DNA of 64,000 nucleotides, from NCBI RefSeq assembly GCF_913777625.1, contig NZ_CAJYTI010000039.1, positions 62,001-126,000 on the forward strand, read 5' to 3'. The position numbers and the translations under genes were made by a program. Positions 35,819 to 44,382 of this stretch are shown here, piece by piece; positions within the stretch are counted from its first letter, which is position 1; each line of letters starts with the position of its first letter. The DNA comes from an uncultured Sphingomonas sp. (GTDB lineage Bacteria > Pseudomonadota > Alphaproteobacteria > Sphingomonadales > Sphingomonadaceae). The notes below the pieces were generated by a model that saw nothing but the letters and a program-made list of their open reading frames with translations, did not search any database and was not told the origin of the DNA.

Positions 35819-35887
35819 TCTATATGCTACCCTGCCGCGCGTAGCCCCGCCTTGCGCGGCAGGCCCCGCACCCCCTATACGTTCCGC

Positions 35888-37864
35888 ATGTCCGAAGATC
35901 TCTTCGCTGCGCCCTCCGTCCCCTCCGGCACCTATGACGCCTCGTCGATCGAGGTTCTCGAGGGTCTGGAGCCGGTGCGGCGCCGGCCGGGCATGTATAT
36001 CGGCGGCACCGACGAGCGTGCGCTCCACCATCTCGCCGCCGAAATCCTCGACAACGCGATGGACGAGGCGGTCGCAGGGCACGCCAACCGGATCGAGGTG
36101 ACGCTGGCCGCGCCCAACCGCATCACCGTCGTCGACAATGGCCGCGGCATGCCGGTCGATCCCCATCCGCGCTTCCCGGACAAGTCGGCGCTCGAGGTGA
36201 TTCTCTCGATGCTTCACTCGGGCGGCAAATTCTCGGGCAAGGCCTATGCCACCTCTGGCGGCCTGCACGGCGTCGGCATCTCGGTGGTCAACGCGCTGTC
36301 AGTGGACACGGTGGTCGAGGTGGCGCGCGACAAGCAGCTCTATCGCCAGCGCTTCAGCCAGGGCCAGACGCTGGGCCCGCTGGAGAAGCTCGGCGGCACC
36401 CCCAACCGGCGCGGCACCAGCGTCGCCTTCACCCCCGATCCCGAGATCTTCGGCGAGATGCTGTTCAAGCCGGCGCGGCTGTACAAGCTCGCCCGCTCCA
36501 AGGCCTATCTGTTCGCCGGCGTCGAGATCCGCTGGAAGTGCGATCCGTCGCTGATCACCGACGACACGCCCGCCGAGGCGGTGTTCCAGTTCCCCGGCGG
36601 CCTCGCCGATCATCTGAAGGAGCAGGTGGGAACACGCGAATGCGCCACCGCCGATTTCTTCGCGGGCACCCAGGAATTCCCTGATTCGCAGGGCCGCGTC
36701 GAATGGGCCGTCGCCTGGCCGCTGTGGAGCGACGGCAGCTTCAGCTGGTATTGCAACACCATCCCCACCCCCGATGGCGGCACCCACGAACAGGGCCTGC
36801 GCCAGGCACTGGTGCGGAGTCTCCGCAGCTTCGCCGATCTGGTCGGCAACAAGAAGGCCAAGGATCTCAGCCCGGACGACGTCGTCACCGGGTCCGAGGT
36901 GATGCTCTCGGTGTTCATCCGCGAGCCGCAGTTCCAGAGCCAGACCAAGGACCGCCTGACCAGCCCCGAGGCGACCGCGCTCGTCGAAAAGGCGGTGCGC
37001 GACCATTTCGACCATTTCCTCACCGACAATATGGAGCGCGGCAAGGCGCTGCTCGGCTATGTGCTGGAGCGGATGGACGATCGCCTGCGCCGCAAGCAGG
37101 AGCGCGAGGTCAAGCGCAAGTCGGCCACCTCGGGCCGCAAGCTGCGCCTGCCGGGCAAGCTCACCGACTGTTCGGCCGACAGCCCCGAGGGCACCGAGCT
37201 GTTCATCGTCGAGGGCGATTCGGCCGGCGGCTCGGCCAAGCAGGCGCGCGACCGCAAGACCCAGGCGATCCTGCCGATCCGCGGCAAGATCCTCAACGTG
37301 GCGAGCGCGACCTCGGCCAAGATCCTCGCCAACCAGGAAATCGCCGACCTGATTCAGGCGCTGGGCTGCGGCACCCGCAAGGACTGCGACGCGACCCAGC
37401 TGCGCTACGAACGCATCATCATCATGACCGACGCCGATGTCGACGGCGCGCATATCGCGACGCTGTTGATGACCTTCTTCTTCCAGGAAATGCCGGACCT
37501 GGTGCGCAAGGGGCATCTCTACCTCGCCCAGCCGCCGCTCTACCGGCTGACGGTGGGATCGAAGAGCCTCTATGCCCGCGACGACGCGCACCGCATCGAG
37601 ATCGAGAAGACCGCGTTCAAGGGCAAGAAGGTGGAAGTCAGCCGGTTCAAGGGTCTCGGCGAGATGAACCCGAACCAGCTCAAGGAAACCACCATGGATC
37701 CCAAGACGCGCGGGATGCTGCGCGTGACGCTGCCGCAGGAATATGAGGAGCGTGCCGGCGTGAAGGACCTGGTGGACCGGCTGATGGGCAACAATCCCGC
37801 CCACCGCTTCGCGTTCATCCAGGAAAATGCGGCGCGGCTCGACGACGAGGTGATCGACGCCTGA
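35888..37864 (+). CDS. parE: DNA topoisomerase IV subunit B
   Basis: ATPase subunit of the decatenating type II topoisomerase. The 658-residue protein starts MSEDLFAAPSVPSGTYDASS. GHKL-ATPase motifs are present (ILDNAMDEAV, VDNGRGMPVD, TSGGLHGVG), then a transducer and a TOPRIM domain with EGDSAGGSAKQARDRKTQA, the DDD motif region IIIMTDADVDGAHI, and PLLQRKGHLYLAQPP-like sequence (VRKGHLYLAQPPLYRLT). ParE rather than GyrB because of length and the AILPIRGKILNVASATSAK wording. parC is not in the window. Confidence 0.95.
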   Translation: MSEDLFAAPSVPSGTYDASSIEVLEGLEPVRRRPGMYIGGTDERALHHLAAEILDNAMDEAVAGHANRIEVTLAAPNRITVVDNGRGMPVDPHPRFPDKSALEVILSMLHSGGKFSGKAYATSGGLHGVGISVVNALSVDTVVEVARDKQLYRQRFSQGQTLGPLEKLGGTPNRRGTSVAFTPDPEIFGEMLFKPARLYKLARSKAYLFAGVEIRWKCDPSLITDDTPAEAVFQFPGGLADHLKEQVGTRECATADFFAGTQEFPDSQGRVEWAVAWPLWSDGSFSWYCNTIPTPDGGTHEQGLRQALVRSLRSFADLVGNKKAKDLSPDDVVTGSEVMLSVFIREPQFQSQTKDRLTSPEATALVEKAVRDHFDHFLTDNMERGKALLGYVLERMDDRLRRKQEREVKRKSATSGRKLRLPGKLTDCSADSPEGTELFIVEGDSAGGSAKQARDRKTQAILPIRGKILNVASATSAKILANQEIADLIQALGCGTRKDCDATQLRYERIIIMTDADVDGAHIATLLMTFFFQEMPDLVRKGHLYLAQPPLYRLTVGSKSLYARDDAHRIEIEKTAFKGKKVEVSRFKGLGEMNPNQLKETTMDPKTRGMLRVTLPQEYEERAGVKDLVDRLMGNNPAHRFAFIQENAARLDDEVIDA

Positions 37865-37995
37865 GGCCCGGCAACTGCCGGAGAGCTTGACCGGTACTGG
37901 TCGGGACGGCCCCGGACCGCCTCCCCCGAGCCCTCGACATGAAGGCATGTCGCGGGCTATTCTTGCGCCCATACGCGTTCAGGGGAATCGGTATC

Positions 37996-39201
37996 ATGCG
38001 TCTACTGGGGATGACGGCAATCGCGGCAGCCGCACTCGCCGCGCCGGCATCTGCGCAGGACGCGCAGCAGGGCGCGCAGCAGGGCGCGGAGATCGTCGTC
38101 ACCGGCTCGCCGCTCGACGAAACCGCCCGCCGCCTGGCCGCATGCCTGGAGCGTCATTGTCCGCCGAAGGAAGATATCGACGCGTCGCTCGCCCATGCCG
38201 AGAACCAGTTCGTCGCCGGCGACTATGCCGGGGCTCGCAGCACGCTGTCCAAGTCGGTCCGCCGCAACGAAGGCTATCGCCGTACGCTGCCGGTGGAAGT
38301 CTCCGATCTCCAGCGCGCCTATGGCCGCATGATCGACGTGGGCGGCCGGCCCGATAGCGGGCGGATCGTCCAGATCGATTCGCTCGACAGCCTGAAAGCC
38401 GGGCTCGATCCCAAGGATCGCCGGGTGTTCCTGCAGCGGACGCTGGTGGCGGATCAGTTCGCCCAGAACGGCCGCCCACGCGCCGCCGAGGACATCTACG
38501 TCAAGGTCGAACGCGAGGCCGCGGCGGCGGGCTTGCCGCAGGTTTCGGCCTATGCGCTGCTGCGGCGGGCGAGCCTGCTGGGGGCGCTTGCGACGTACCA
38601 GCCCGAATACAAGTCACGCTATCATGCCCTGCTCGATCGGCTGGAGACGCTGCCGGGCGACGACATGCTCCAGTTCCGCCTCTCCGCCACGGTACTTCGG
38701 GCAGCGGATGCGGCACGGCGCCACGACGATGCGGGACTCGATTCGATCGTCGCGGGCATCGACGCGCGCCAGTTCCCGCGTCCCTATCTGCTGTACGCGC
38801 CGACGATCCTGATCGGCGATATCGGCCCCAGCAAGATGCCGCTGAGCGGCGCACCGATCCCGCCCCATTGGGCGGACTTCCGCATCACCATCCGGCCGGA
38901 CGGGCGGGTGGAGAGCGCGGAGATCCTCCGCCAGACGCCGGACCTCGAGAAGCGCTGGATCCGCAAGATCAACGAGAGCGTGCTGCACCGGCGGTACACG
39001 CCCTATACGCCGGGTGCGGGTGCCGCGCTGGCCACCCGCATCGAGCGGTTCTCCTTCGTCCAGGACTGGTCGAACAACGACGGGCCGCAGTCGAACGGCT
39101 CGCGGATTCGCGGGCAGAAAGCGGACATCCGCCTAGCCTGGATGGACCTGACGCCCCCGGATGCCCAGCCCTCCCCGCCGCCCAAGGGCGCGGGGAGCTG
39201 A
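37996..39201 (+). CDS. Secreted protein with an N-terminal VVTG motif and a TonB-C-like end
   Basis: The 401-residue precursor starts MRLLGMTAIAAAALAAPASA, a clear signal peptide, followed by a Gln-rich stretch and AEIVVTGSPLDETARRLAAC, which copies the TonB-box region of receptors although no barrel follows. The middle is helical, with tetratricopeptide-like character (HAENQFVAGDYAGARSTLSK). The last 100 residues (DFRITIRPDGRVESAEILRQ ... WIRKINESVLHRRYTPYTPG) resemble a TonB C-terminal or energy-transducer fold. I know comparable proteins only as hypotheticals of sphingomonads. Two upstream in-frame starts lack a ribosome site; AGGGGA is ten bases before this one. Confidence 0.78.
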   Translation: MRLLGMTAIAAAALAAPASAQDAQQGAQQGAEIVVTGSPLDETARRLAACLERHCPPKEDIDASLAHAENQFVAGDYAGARSTLSKSVRRNEGYRRTLPVEVSDLQRAYGRMIDVGGRPDSGRIVQIDSLDSLKAGLDPKDRRVFLQRTLVADQFAQNGRPRAAEDIYVKVEREAAAAGLPQVSAYALLRRASLLGALATYQPEYKSRYHALLDRLETLPGDDMLQFRLSATVLRAADAARRHDDAGLDSIVAGIDARQFPRPYLLYAPTILIGDIGPSKMPLSGAPIPPHWADFRITIRPDGRVESAEILRQTPDLEKRWIRKINESVLHRRYTPYTPGAGAALATRIERFSFVQDWSNNDGPQSNGSRIRGQKADIRLAWMDLTPPDAQPSPPPKGAGS

Positions 39202-39208
39202 GCGCGCC

Positions 39209-41269
39209 TCAATAGGCGATCCGTACCGATCCGCGTACGGTGCGCGGGGCACCGGGGTAGACCCAGAGGCTGCTGTACGAGCTCATCGCATAGCGCGCAT
39301 CGAACAGGTTATCGGCCTCCAGCCGCACGCTCACGCGGCGCGAGAAGGCATATTCCGCCGCAGCCTTCGCCTTGACATAGGCCGGGAGCGTGAGCCCGCT
39401 GCCGTCGATCGCGCCGGTGCGGTCGCCGACATAGGCGAGGCCGCCGCTCACCGACGGTCCCCGCCCGTCCGCATCGAGGAAGCGACCGAGCAGGAACACG
39501 GTGCCCGCATGCGCCGGCACGTCGAGGACCCGGTCGGTCGCGAAGCTGCGGTCGAGCGTGCGGGCATGGGTCCAGGCATAGTTGGCGACGAGTTGCCAGT
39601 GGCGGGCGAGCTTCACCGATCCGTCGAATTCGATGCCATGGCTCTTCAGCCGGCCGACCGGCGCGTTGAAATTGGGATCGACCGGATCGTTGGTCAGGAT
39701 GTTGCGCTTCTCGATGGCGAACCAGCTGACCGACACCTCCACCCCCGGCAGCCGCGCCGAGGCACCCAGCTCATAGCCCTTCCCCATTTCCGGCGCGAAG
39801 CCGGCGCCGGTGCGCCCGGTGCCGGAGTTGAGCACGAAGTTCTCGCCCCAATTGGCATGCAGCGCGAAACGCGGATCGAGCCGATAGTGCGCGCCGACCC
39901 GGAAGTTGACCGGATCATCCACCGCGCGGCCCACCGCGCCGGTACGGTTGTTGGTGATGCGCTGGCGATAGGGATCGTAGCGCACCGCCCCGCTCAGCGT
40001 CAGCCGATCGGTCACTTCCCACAGGTCCTGCGCATAGAGCGTCGCCGCCCAGCGCTTCTCGCGATTGTCGGTGAAGGGCGCGAGCGGCAGCGCGGTGGCG
40101 CCATAGACCGGCGCGAACACGTCGATCGCATAGGGCGCCGCGGCGCTGGGGCTGCGGCGGAGCAGCAGCTCGTGATAGTCGAGCACATAGCCCTTAACGC
40201 CGACGCTCAGCTGGTGGCGGGCGACCCGGCCGGTCAGCTCCATCCGCGCCGAGACGTCGTCCACCGTATAGCCGCGCTGGCGGCGCTGACGCCACAGGCT
40301 GGTGCCGACCAGCCGCGACTGGTCCGCCGAGAAGCCGTTCAGCGATCCCGTCCGCCACGCCACGCCGCCGTTCAGCGCCCAGCCGCCGCCCAGCACCACT
40401 TCGCCGGTCAACTGGTGGCGTTCGTTGCGGAAGCGGGTGACGCCGTTCGCCGGCTCGCCGAAATAGCGGTTGCGCGGCAGGGCGTTGGCGTCGCCGGCGA
40501 TGGCAGGGATGCCGCGATCGAACGGGGTGTCGAATCGGGTGATCTCGCCGACATAGGTGAGCCGCACGCCATCGGACGGCCGCCAGGTGACCGAGGGCGC
40601 GATCGTCCGCCGCTGGAGCGAGACGAAATCGCGCCAGCCGTCGCTGTTCTCCACCGCGCCGGCCAGACGCACCGCCAGCGTGCCGGTGATCGGCTGGGTG
40701 AGGTCCAGTTCGGCGCGCTTGGTGTTGAACGAACCATAGGTGAGCGTCGCGCTACCCGTTGCGGTGGTCCCCGGCGTCTTGCTGACCAGATTCACCCGGC
40801 CGCCCGGATCGGCATCGCCGAACAGCGCGCCCATCGGCCCTTTCAGCAGCTCGATCCGCTCGGTCGTGGCGGGATCGCGCGGCGGCGCCATGCCGCGGTT
40901 GGCGAGGAAACCGTCGACATAATATTCCGCGCCGCCGTCGGGCGTTCCCAGAAAGCCGCGGATCGCGAAATTATCCATCACGCCACCGCGGTTGTTCTGG
41001 TTGCTGACCCCACTGACCAGCTCCAGCGCGTCCGCCAGGCGATAGCTGCCGGCGGCGGTCAGCAGGTCCCGCTCCAGCACCCGGCTCGATTGCGACATGC
41101 GCTCGGTCGCCGGATCGGCGGACAGCGTGCGGTCGGGCTTCTTCGCTGCGGTGCCGAGCACGACAATGTCCTGGCCGGCCGCATCGGCCTCGGGATCGCG
41201 CTCGTCGGCGGCGGCGGGAAGGATCGCGCCCAGCGAAAGCAAGGCGGCCGTGGCGAGTGTCACGCGCAA
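39209..41269 (-). CDS. TonB-dependent siderophore receptor
   Basis: Outer-membrane receptor of the FhuA/siderophore group. I favour the TTG start at 41269 (AAAGGG nine bases upstream), giving a 686-residue precursor with the signal peptide MRVTLATAALLSLGAILPAAA. The plug has DALELVSGVSNQNNRGG, FAIRGFLGTPDGGAEYYVDG and RIELLKGPMGALFGDADPGG, typical of siderophore receptors; the barrel ends SVRIAY. A longer in-frame start (41362) would enter the divergent gene. It faces away from the DUF1624 gene with only 43 bases between starts. Iron regulation is likely but no convincing Fur box is seen. Confidence 0.88.
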   Translation of the reverse strand: MRVTLATAALLSLGAILPAAADERDPEADAAGQDIVVLGTAAKKPDRTLSADPATERMSQSSRVLERDLLTAAGSYRLADALELVSGVSNQNNRGGVMDNFAIRGFLGTPDGGAEYYVDGFLANRGMAPPRDPATTERIELLKGPMGALFGDADPGGRVNLVSKTPGTTATGSATLTYGSFNTKRAELDLTQPITGTLAVRLAGAVENSDGWRDFVSLQRRTIAPSVTWRPSDGVRLTYVGEITRFDTPFDRGIPAIAGDANALPRNRYFGEPANGVTRFRNERHQLTGEVVLGGGWALNGGVAWRTGSLNGFSADQSRLVGTSLWRQRRQRGYTVDDVSARMELTGRVARHQLSVGVKGYVLDYHELLLRRSPSAAAPYAIDVFAPVYGATALPLAPFTDNREKRWAATLYAQDLWEVTDRLTLSGAVRYDPYRQRITNNRTGAVGRAVDDPVNFRVGAHYRLDPRFALHANWGENFVLNSGTGRTGAGFAPEMGKGYELGASARLPGVEVSVSWFAIEKRNILTNDPVDPNFNAPVGRLKSHGIEFDGSVKLARHWQLVANYAWTHARTLDRSFATDRVLDVPAHAGTVFLLGRFLDADGRGPSVSGGLAYVGDRTGAIDGSGLTLPAYVKAKAAAEYAFSRRVSVRLEADNLFDARYAMSSYSSLWVYPGAPRTVRGSVRIAY

Positions 41270-41312
41270 AATGGGTTGCCCTTTGTGTAATGTTGTATCA
41301 TTGCGCTGCAAT

Positions 41313-42470
41313 ATGAAGCAGACATTGTCAACCGGTGACAGCGCCTCGCCCCGCCCCCGCATCCGCTCGATCGACGCCCTGCGCGGGCTGGTGATGCTGC
41401 TGATGCTGGTCGATCACACCCGCGAATCCTTTTATTCGACGGTGCCGGTACCCGATCCGCTGGGCACGGACACGCCGACTGCGCTGTTCCTCACCCGGCT
41501 GACCGCGCATTTCTGCGCGCCGGTGTTCGTGCTGCTCACCGGGCTCGGCGCTTGGCTCTATGCCGAGACGCGCGGCGGCGCCGCGGCGGCGTCGGACTTT
41601 CTGTGGAAGCGCGGGCTGTTCCTGGTCGTGCTGGAACTGACGCTGGTCAACTTCGCCTGGGGCTTCGATTTCACCCCGCCGATGCTCTATTTGCAGGTGA
41701 TCTGGGCGATCGGGCTGGCGATGCTCGCGCTGGCGGTGCTGGTCCACCTGCCGCGCCCGGCACTGATCGCGATCGGGCTGGGAATCGTGCTGGGGCACAA
41801 TCTGCTCGACGGCGTGCACGTGGCGCGCGAACCGGGTCATGCGATATGGGCAGTGCTGCACGAGCGCACCGTCTTCGACCTGCCCTGGGGCCAGCGCCTG
41901 CGGATCAGCTATCCGCTGCTGCCGTGGATCGGGGTCATCGCGCTCGGCTATGCGCTCGGACCCTGGTTCGCCGCAACGATGGGCGGGACGACGCGGCGAC
42001 GCCGGCTGGTGCGGCTCGGCCTTGCCGCGCTGGCGCTGTTCGTGCTGCTGCGCGCGACCAACGTCTATGGTGACCTCCACCCCTGGCGGGCGGGCGCGGA
42101 CGCGCTCGGCACCGCGCTCCAGTTCGTCAACCTCACCAAATACCCGCCTTCGGCCGATTTCCTGCTGGCGACACTGGGCGTGGGGCTGATCATGCTCGCC
42201 GCGTTCGAGCGGCTGCCCGACCGCGCCGCCGCGCTGCTGGCGGTACTGGGCGGGGCGCCGCTGTTCTTCTACCTGCTCCACCTCTACCTGCTGGGCGGGC
42301 TGAACCAGCTGGGCCGCCTGTTGCTGGGCGTGCCGGGGCCGGTGAGCGTCCCCAATGTCGCCGCGCTGTGGCTGCTCGCGGCGACGCTGGCAGTCCCCTG
42401 CTGGTTCGCCACCCGCGCCTTCGGCCGGATCAAGCGGCGGAGCAGCGCCTGGTGGATGCGCTACCTATAG
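41313..42470 (+). CDS. DUF1624 / heparan-alpha-glucosaminide N-acetyltransferase-like membrane protein
   Basis: A 385-residue polytopic inner-membrane protein starting MKQTLSTGDSASPRPRIRSI. The opening RIRSIDALRGLVMLLMLVDH is the acyltransferase-type first helix of DUF1624, with about ten helices afterwards. Relatives transfer acyl or acetyl groups to sugars across the membrane; the substrate here is not known. The ATG has no recognisable ribosome site; with only 43 bases to the divergent receptor start, it may be leaderless. Its end overlaps the convergent small membrane gene by six bases. Confidence 0.82.
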   Translation: MKQTLSTGDSASPRPRIRSIDALRGLVMLLMLVDHTRESFYSTVPVPDPLGTDTPTALFLTRLTAHFCAPVFVLLTGLGAWLYAETRGGAAAASDFLWKRGLFLVVLELTLVNFAWGFDFTPPMLYLQVIWAIGLAMLALAVLVHLPRPALIAIGLGIVLGHNLLDGVHVAREPGHAIWAVLHERTVFDLPWGQRLRISYPLLPWIGVIALGYALGPWFAATMGGTTRRRRLVRLGLAALALFVLLRATNVYGDLHPWRAGADALGTALQFVNLTKYPPSADFLLATLGVGLIMLAAFERLPDRAAALLAVLGGAPLFFYLLHLYLLGGLNQLGRLLLGVPGPVSVPNVAALWLLAATLAVPCWFATRAFGRIKRRSSAWWMRYL

Positions 42471-42725
42471 GTCGCCGCGCATCCGCCGCTGGTGGTATTT
42501 CACCCGTACGGTGACGCCCAGCACCATCAGGAAGAAGGCGAGGCCCAGCACCGCCGCCGGCACCGCGACGGGCATCGGCAGCACCCGGGCCCGGAGCGCC
42601 GCCAGCAGCGCGCCGAGCACCGCCAGCCACACCGCCCCCATCCGCAGCGGCCGCGCGATCTGCTTCAGCTCGGCCTTGTAGGCGGCGCGCTCGGCGGGAT
42701 CGTTCAGGTTCGGCGGGGTCGGCAT
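42465..42725 (-). CDS. Small two-helix membrane protein
   Basis: An 86-residue protein starting MPTPPNLNDPAERAAYKAEL with two membrane segments (MGAVWLAVLGALLAALRA and VAVPAAVLGLAFFLMVLGVT) and basic ends. No family recognised. It overlaps the GNAT gene upstream by 22 bases, so the pair is probably coupled. Confidence 0.72.
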   Translation of the reverse strand: MPTPPNLNDPAERAAYKAELKQIARPLRMGAVWLAVLGALLAALRARVLPMPVAVPAAVLGLAFFLMVLGVTVRVKYHQRRMRGDL

Positions 42726-43273
42726 GTCCAGTCTTCCTTGAGCAGCCCGTAGAGCGTCGTGTCGCGGATGCCGATATGGGTCTCCCATTCGGCCCGCAGC
42801 ACGCCCTCCAGCCGGAAGCCCAGCCGCTCGAGCAGCCGGCGCGAATACACATTGTCCGGGTCCGTGTCCGCAAAAACCCGCCGATAGTTCTCGGCCAGGA
42901 AGAGCTGGTCGAGCACCAATGTCAGCGCCTCGGCGGCGATGCCCTTCCCCCAATGCGGCCGGGCGAGCAGATAGCCGATCTCGCTAACCTGCGCGCGCTT
43001 CTCGTTGACCGCGACGAAGCCGATCGCGGCATCGTCTCCGGCCAGCGTGATCGCCCAGTGGCGCCAGTCCTCGTCGTCATCCTCGGCGAACCATGCGCGG
43101 GTCTGCGCCAGATCGGCATGGGGCGCGTGGCTCCACCAGCGCATCAGCTCGGCATCGGCATAAGCCGGGTGGAGCGCGTCCGCATCCTCGGCGACGAGCG
43201 GGCGCAGCCGCAGCCGTTCGCTGGTCAGGACGGGCGTGTCGGGCGCGTCGCCCGCGGGCTCAGCGATTGCCAC
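42704..43273 (-). CDS. RimJ/RimL-type GNAT acetyltransferase
   Basis: With the GTG start at 43273 this is a 189-residue protein opening MAIAEPAGDAPDTPVLTSER. The core TERLRLRPL-type pattern (LTSERLRLRPLVAEDADALH) and YLLARPHWGKGIAAEALTLV fit the ribosomal-protein alanine acetyltransferase group, which acetylates protein N-termini or small molecules. Position: overlaps the AIM24-like gene by 14 bases and the small membrane gene by 22 bases. An upstream ATG in the same frame would run further into the neighbour. Confidence 0.85.
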   Translation of the reverse strand: MAIAEPAGDAPDTPVLTSERLRLRPLVAEDADALHPAYADAELMRWWSHAPHADLAQTRAWFAEDDDEDWRHWAITLAGDDAAIGFVAVNEKRAQVSEIGYLLARPHWGKGIAAEALTLVLDQLFLAENYRRVFADTDPDNVYSRRLLERLGFRLEGVLRAEWETHIGIRDTTLYGLLKEDWTCRPRRT

Positions 43274-44090
43274 CGATGAAATCACCCAGCCCGCCCAGCA
43301 CCGATCCCTCGCCGCGATTATGGCCGCCGCCATTGGCCGCCGCGAGCATCCGCCCCGCCAGCCGCGCAAAGGGCAGCGATTGGATCCACACTTTGCCCGG
43401 GCCCCGCAGCCGGGCGAAGAACACGCCCTCGCCGCCGAAGAGCATGCTGCGCACCCCGCCGACCGAGACGAGGTCGAAGTCCACCGACGGCGTCAGCGCC
43501 GCGAGGCAGCCGGTATCGACATGGAGCTCCTCGCCCGGGGCGAGTTCGCGCTCGACGATCGCGCCGCCCATATGGACGAACACCCAGCCATCGCCGTCGA
43601 GCCGCTGCATGATGAAGCCCTCGCCGCCGAACAAGCCGGTCATCACGCGGCGCTGGAAGGCGATGCCCATCTGCACGCCCTTGGCGGCGGCGAGGAAGGC
43701 ATCCTTCTGGCAGATCAGCGTGCCGCCGATATCGGCGAGGCGCAGCGGCACGATCGCGCCGGGCGTCGGCGCGGCAAAGGCGACGCGCGCCTTGCCGCTG
43801 CCCTGGTGCGTGAACACGGTGGTGAACAGCCCCTCGCCGGTGACCAGCCTTTTGCCGGCGCCGAGCAGCTTGTCCATGAAGCCGCCGCCGGCGTTGCTGC
43901 CGTCGCCGAACACGGTCTGCATGGTGACGGGCGCATCCTTCCACACCATCGCGCCGGCCTCGGCCACCGCGCTCTCGCCGGGATCGAGCTCGATCTCGAC
44001 GAACTGGAGCTCCTGGCCCTTGATCTCGAAATCGATGTCGTCGGCATAGCCGTCGCGGCGCGTGTGCGACCAGGGGCTCATCGGCGGCAT
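43260..44090 (-). CDS. AIM24/TIGR00266-family protein
   Basis: A 276-residue soluble protein starting MPPMSPWSHTRRDGYADDID, with AGGAG six bases upstream. The family pattern is visible: ELDPGESAVAEAGAMVWKDA near the N-terminus, GGEGFIMQRLDGDGWVFVHM in the middle and RSMLFGGEGVFFARLRGPG near the end, in a beta-sandwich. Bacterial members have no agreed function; the yeast relative acts in mitochondria. It lies upstream of the GNAT gene, overlapping it. The open frame continuing upstream is an extension through the repeat C1. Confidence 0.88.
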   Translation of the reverse strand: MPPMSPWSHTRRDGYADDIDFEIKGQELQFVEIELDPGESAVAEAGAMVWKDAPVTMQTVFGDGSNAGGGFMDKLLGAGKRLVTGEGLFTTVFTHQGSGKARVAFAAPTPGAIVPLRLADIGGTLICQKDAFLAAAKGVQMGIAFQRRVMTGLFGGEGFIMQRLDGDGWVFVHMGGAIVERELAPGEELHVDTGCLAALTPSVDFDLVSVGGVRSMLFGGEGVFFARLRGPGKVWIQSLPFARLAGRMLAAANGGGHNRGEGSVLGGLGDFIGGNR

Positions 44091-44167
44091 GACTCTCTCC
44101 TGCATGTGGTGCAGCGGCGTACTACACCAAAGACCTTTGGTCGCGAAAGCCTCCGCCACCCGCGCGC

Positions 44168-44273
44168 CGTCATTCCCGCGAAGGCGGGAATCCATTTGCC
44201 AGGACGCCGGGGATTGCGCCGCAGCGTTCCCACCAATGGATCCCCGCCTGCGCGGGGATGACGCGAGAGGGTA
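44168..44273. repeat. REPIN-like palindromic element, family C, copy 1
   Basis: A 106-bp element upstream of the valine operon. Its ends are CGTCATTCCCGCGAAGGCGG and CCTGCGCGGGGATGACG, in inverted orientation, joined through ATCCATT/AATGGAT inner arms. Confidence 0.9.
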
Positions 44274-44382
44274 GGTCAACCCGTCCCGAACGCCCGGGGT
44301 GACATCGCAAAGGCGCTGTGCCATTGCGCAATTTAATTACAACAGATGAGTCGGCGTTCAGCCGATCCGCAGGAGAGTAGCA

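Noticed and set aside
41270..41312. Possible Fur operator between the siderophore receptor and DUF1624 genes
   Set aside because: AATG-TTGTAT-CATT is a short imperfect inverted repeat and does not match the Fur consensus well enough.
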